Shown here one piece after another: positions 5,794-7,641 of a stretch of DNA of 7,641 nucleotides; the stretch's first letter is position 1, and every line of letters starts with the position of its first letter. The position numbers and the translations under genes are program-made. The notes beneath the pieces were generated by a model. That model had not been told where the DNA came from and did not search any database. It worked only from the letters and a program-made list of their open reading frames with translations. The DNA is from Desulfuromonadaceae bacterium GWC2_58_13. Its GTDB lineage: Bacteria > Desulfobacterota > Desulfuromonadia > Desulfuromonadales > Trichloromonadaceae. The stretch is from the NCBI GenBank assembly GCA_001825565.1, contig MHXM01000027.1, positions 1 to 7,641 of the forward strand, written 5' to 3'.

Positions 5794-6666
5794 ATGATTA
5801 GAATCCTTTTCCTTTGCAGTACCGCATTTTTCTGTTGTGGCCTGTTCGCCGGGTCGACGCTGGCCGCCAGTTCCACGGAATACCTGCTGACCGACCGCCC
5901 CGATTTTTCCCTGGGGATCGGTTTCGACTATGAAACGGGGGATTACGGCACCGACAGCAACAGCGATTTCATTTCGGTGCCGCTTTATCTCGATGTCTAT
6001 CCCAGCGACCGTCTCGATCTCGAACTGATCGTCCCTTACGTTTATTTGCGCACCGAAGACGAAGGTGTCGCCACCGTTTTGTATCGAACTCCCAGCGGCT
6101 ATACGGGCAGTGCGGTGCGCGGACGAAATCGCACTACGACTGAAACCGACGATTCCACCGTTTCGACCAACAACCACACTTCGGAAAGTGGTCTGGGCGA
6201 CATCACCCTGACCGCCGGTTATATCGTGGTTAAAGAAAGTCAGACGACCCCTCAGGTGCGCCCCACTCTCTATCTCAAGTTTCCCACGGCGGACGAAGAC
6301 AAAGGCCTTGGTACCGGCGAGTTTGATTACGGCCCCGGTCTGACCCTGAGCAAATGGTTGGGCGACTGGCATCTTTTTGCCGAAGGGCTGTACGTCGTGC
6401 AAGGGGATTCGGGGCTCTACGAGACCAAGGATTATTTTAGCTATAACGGTGGCGTCGGCCATCAGTTCAACGAAAAGGTTTATGGGGCGGTGCAGGTACT
6501 GGGAGCGACCGCCCCGGCGGATGGCGCCGATGATTCCCTGGAGGGGCAACTCAAGTGGGTCTGGAGGTTGGCTCCCGACATCGCCCTCGAAGGGTATTTC
6601 GGTACCGGTTTCAGCGACGGCAGCGCCGATTTCTCCTCCAGCGTGGCGGTATTTTTCGATTTTTGA
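5794..6666 (+). CDS. Outer-membrane beta-barrel protein, 'MetA-pathway phenol degradation'-type transporter family
   Basis: A 290-residue protein with a Sec signal peptide (1-24, cleavage after STLA, before ASSTEYLL). The rest is built of alternating amphipathic strands rich in Tyr, Trp and Gly, and it ends in FFDF, the terminal-aromatic signature of outer-membrane barrels recognised by the BAM machinery. The segments SGLGDITLTAGY (132-143), LYLKFPTADEDKGLGTG (159-175) and FDYGPGLTLSKWLGDWHLFAEG (177-198, given for position; key residues G180, G182, W188, W192) are typical of the family annotated as putative MetA-pathway phenol-degradation protein (Pfam Phenol_MetA_deg). That name is historical and does not show a substrate. 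A Ser/Thr/Asp-rich stretch at 110-132 is probably a surface loop. Start: ATG 5794 with AGGA ten bases upstream. The OB-fold-like gene ends 45 bp before it, so cotranscription is likely. Length fits the family. Confidence 0.85.
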   Translation: MIRILFLCSTAFFCCGLFAGSTLAASSTEYLLTDRPDFSLGIGFDYETGDYGTDSNSDFISVPLYLDVYPSDRLDLELIVPYVYLRTEDEGVATVLYRTPSGYTGSAVRGRNRTTTETDDSTVSTNNHTSESGLGDITLTAGYIVVKESQTTPQVRPTLYLKFPTADEDKGLGTGEFDYGPGLTLSKWLGDWHLFAEGLYVVQGDSGLYETKDYFSYNGGVGHQFNEKVYGAVQVLGATAPADGADDSLEGQLKWVWRLAPDIALEGYFGTGFSDGSADFSSSVAVFFDF

Positions 6667-6681
6667 TGGCCGAGAGGCAAA

Positions 6682-6846
6682 TCAGGGCTGCGGGACCAGT
6701 GGCATAAATTGTGTCGCCGCTGCCCGCGGAACACCGTCTGTCGAGTTCGATCCCGTGACCTGATAGAATTTTCTTGCCATGGCGTATCCCGTCATCCATT
6801 TCCCGACAGGGTGCGCCATGGCGTTAAAACCCACGCCAAAGATCAT
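6682..6846 (-). CDS. Possible small hypothetical protein or gene remnant
   Basis: A 54-codon frame on the complement strand runs from ATG 6846 to TGA 6682-6684, ending 15 bp from the convergent beta-barrel gene. It begins MIFGVGFNAMAHPVGKWMTG, and its codon use and residue mix look more protein-like than the other frames here. The frame is open a further 12 codons upstream without a start. Another frame (reading GEIDMFF) enters from upstream and ends by an ATGA overlap at 6843-6846. A frameshift at the T5 run near 6880 would join the two, so this may be a decayed gene. The ribosome site is weak, there is no signal peptide, and I recognise no family. A chance frame remains quite possible. Confidence 0.25.
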   Translation of the reverse strand: MIFGVGFNAMAHPVGKWMTGYAMARKFYQVTGSNSTDGVPRAAATQFMPLVPQP

Positions 6847-6969
6847 GGCGGAGTGCTCATTCCGCTCCCCCGCCGGAAAAACATATCAATTTCGCCATCC
6901 TTCCACGGCCAGGGCAACCCGGTGCCGGGATCATCGATTCTCCTGGACCATAATAGAAAACATTCAGAC

Positions 6970-7028
6970 TTGGTTTCTTTAATTACATACTTGTAATTGA
7001 TTGATTTATCTGCTTTATTAAGTAAGAT
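6970..7028 (+). promoter_or_regulatory. Candidate promoter region of the acyltransferase gene
   Basis: Two sigma-70-like pairs are possible in this AT-rich stretch. One is TTGGTT (6970-6975), a 16-base spacer and TGTAAT (6992-6997). The other is TTGATT (7001-7006), a 16-base spacer and TAAGAT (7023-7028). Both give 5' untranslated regions of 30-60 bases before the ATG at 7066. Neither is a strong match. Confidence 0.35.
6981..6998. promoter_or_regulatory. Perfect 7-bp palindrome, possible operator
   Basis: AATTACA-TACT-TGTAATT is a perfect inverted repeat with a 4-base centre. Its right arm covers the -10 of one candidate promoter and it lies just before the -35 of the other, a natural position for a repressor. 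The binding protein is unknown. Confidence 0.4.
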
Positions 7029-7065
7029 TATCAAGTACGTGGTCTTTCGGTTCGGGGGGTGGTTT

Positions 7066-7641
7066 ATGGTTGAGTTCCGATTTCAGAGGGTTGCCAATAA
7101 CGATAAGTCCAGGATGGAGCAACTCTTCCGTTTGCGTTACCAGGTCTATTGCACCGAATGTGGTTTTGAGAAGGCCGATGAGCATCGTGATGGCCTGGAG
7201 TTTGATGATTACGAGGCGCATTCTTCCCATTTTTGTGCCATGATTGACGGGTCCGATGAAATAATCGGGACCGTTCGGATTATCCTTCCTTTCGACGGGG
7301 AATTTCCGATTGAGAAACACTGCCAACTGAATCCCGGTCGTCCCAAGGTTGATCCCAAGACGGTCGGTGAAATTTCCCGCCTGGCAATCAGCAAGAATTT
7401 TCGCCGAAGAGAAATCGATAAGGCAATTTATTCTCAGGATGAAGTTGAAATTGCCGAAGAAAAGAAGATGGAAGATCAGCGTCGCCATTTCGAAAGCCAG
7501 ATCGTGGCCGGACTTTACAAGTGCGTTTATCACGAAAGTAAAGCCCAGGGGTTGACGCACTGGTATGCCGTGATGGTCAAAGGTTTGAGCTGTCTGCTCA
7601 GGCGATGGGGGATCACCTGGCAGGAGATCGGACCTACCGTC
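7066..7641 (+). CDS. PEP-CTERM/exosortase system-associated acyltransferase, N-terminal part
   Basis: The first 192 codons of a gene cut by the right edge; family members run to roughly 250 residues. The sequence closely fits the N-acyltransferases found beside exosortase genes (TIGR03694-type), a branch of the GNAT/autoinducer-synthase fold. Visible signatures are RMEQLFRLRYQVYCTECGF (16-34), GLEFDDYEAHSSHF (43-56), IIGTVRIILP (66-75) and the EISRLAISK motif (102-110), whose Glu and Arg parallel the conserved positions of acyl-homoserine lactone synthases. A middle charged stretch (120-142) resembles an inserted helix. It should act in the cytoplasm, moving an acyl chain to an amino-acid-like acceptor; the true substrate is not established from sequence. 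Start: ATG 7066, after a G-rich stretch (7054-7062) that is only a loose ribosome site; an in-frame GTG at 7039 is the alternative. Its codons look more AT-rich than those of the regulator genes. Exosortase or exopolysaccharide genes would be expected to the right. Confidence 0.88.
   Translation, partial: MVEFRFQRVANNDKSRMEQLFRLRYQVYCTECGFEKADEHRDGLEFDDYEAHSSHFCAMIDGSDEIIGTVRIILPFDGEFPIEKHCQLNPGRPKVDPKTVGEISRLAISKNFRRREIDKAIYSQDEVEIAEEKKMEDQRRHFESQIVAGLYKCVYHESKAQGLTHWYAVMVKGLSCLLRRWGITWQEIGPTV

Larger units (their letters stand above)
6667..7065. other. Intergenic region before the acyltransferase gene
   Basis: About 400 bp without a confident gene. The left part (6667-6950) is GC-rich like the neighbouring genes and contains a 54-codon minus-strand frame, listed separately. 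The right part (6950-7040) is sharply AT-rich and holds the palindrome and possible promoter of the acyltransferase gene. I found no clear terminator after the beta-barrel gene and no -24/-12 promoter with correct spacing. Confidence 0.6.

Noticed and set aside
5785..6549. 254-codon minus-strand frame opposite the beta-barrel gene
   Set aside because: The plus-strand protein has a signal peptide, barrel pattern and ribosome site; the antisense product has none of these.
6779..6982. 67-codon plus-strand frame in the spacer before the acyltransferase
   Set aside because: There is no ribosome binding site, it runs into the AT-rich promoter region, and the composition is not protein-like.

Overview
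The window looks like chromosomal DNA from a Gram-negative, signalling-rich bacterium. Three things suggest this: three signal-transduction proteins, exported proteins with Sec signal peptides including an outer-membrane beta-barrel, and the start of an exosortase/PEP-CTERM-type acyltransferase gene. The style (GC-rich, many PAS/GAF kinases, NtrC-type regulators) suits the Desulfuromonas/Geobacter branch of the former Deltaproteobacteria. That placement is inference, because no marker gene is present.

Layout. Positions 1-1528 (minus strand) hold the N-terminal 509 residues of a soluble PAS-GAF-PAS histidine kinase. It runs off the left edge just after its phospho-acceptor H box. A divergent spacer of about 440 bp follows; it holds only two tiny overlapping minus-strand frames that may be a gene remnant. 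Positions 1966-3255 and 3266-4612 (plus strand) encode a tightly coupled pair: a membrane NtrB/ZraS-like histidine kinase and an NtrC-family sigma-54 response regulator.

Immediately downstream, a 180-bp spacer carries dyads resembling NtrC-family binding sites and an imperfect -24/-12 element. It leads into three codirectional genes for exported proteins: a small Gly/Gln-Thr-rich secreted protein (4793-5137), a secreted OB-fold-like protein with a Met/His-containing tail (5242-5748) and a predicted outer-membrane beta-barrel (5794-6666). A strong 18-bp hairpin separates the first two. A 400-bp, partly AT-rich spacer follows, with a possible minus-strand 54-codon frame and a perfect palindrome over a possible promoter. 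At 7066 the PEP-CTERM/exosortase-associated acyltransferase gene begins; it is cut by the right edge.

How the genes may work together (inference): the membrane kinase senses a periplasmic signal and phosphorylates the regulator. The regulator may then activate, through sigma-54, the adjacent set of envelope proteins. The kinase/regulator identities are solid. The regulatory link and the functions of the three exported proteins are hypotheses. The right-edge gene probably opens a separate exopolysaccharide/exosortase locus.
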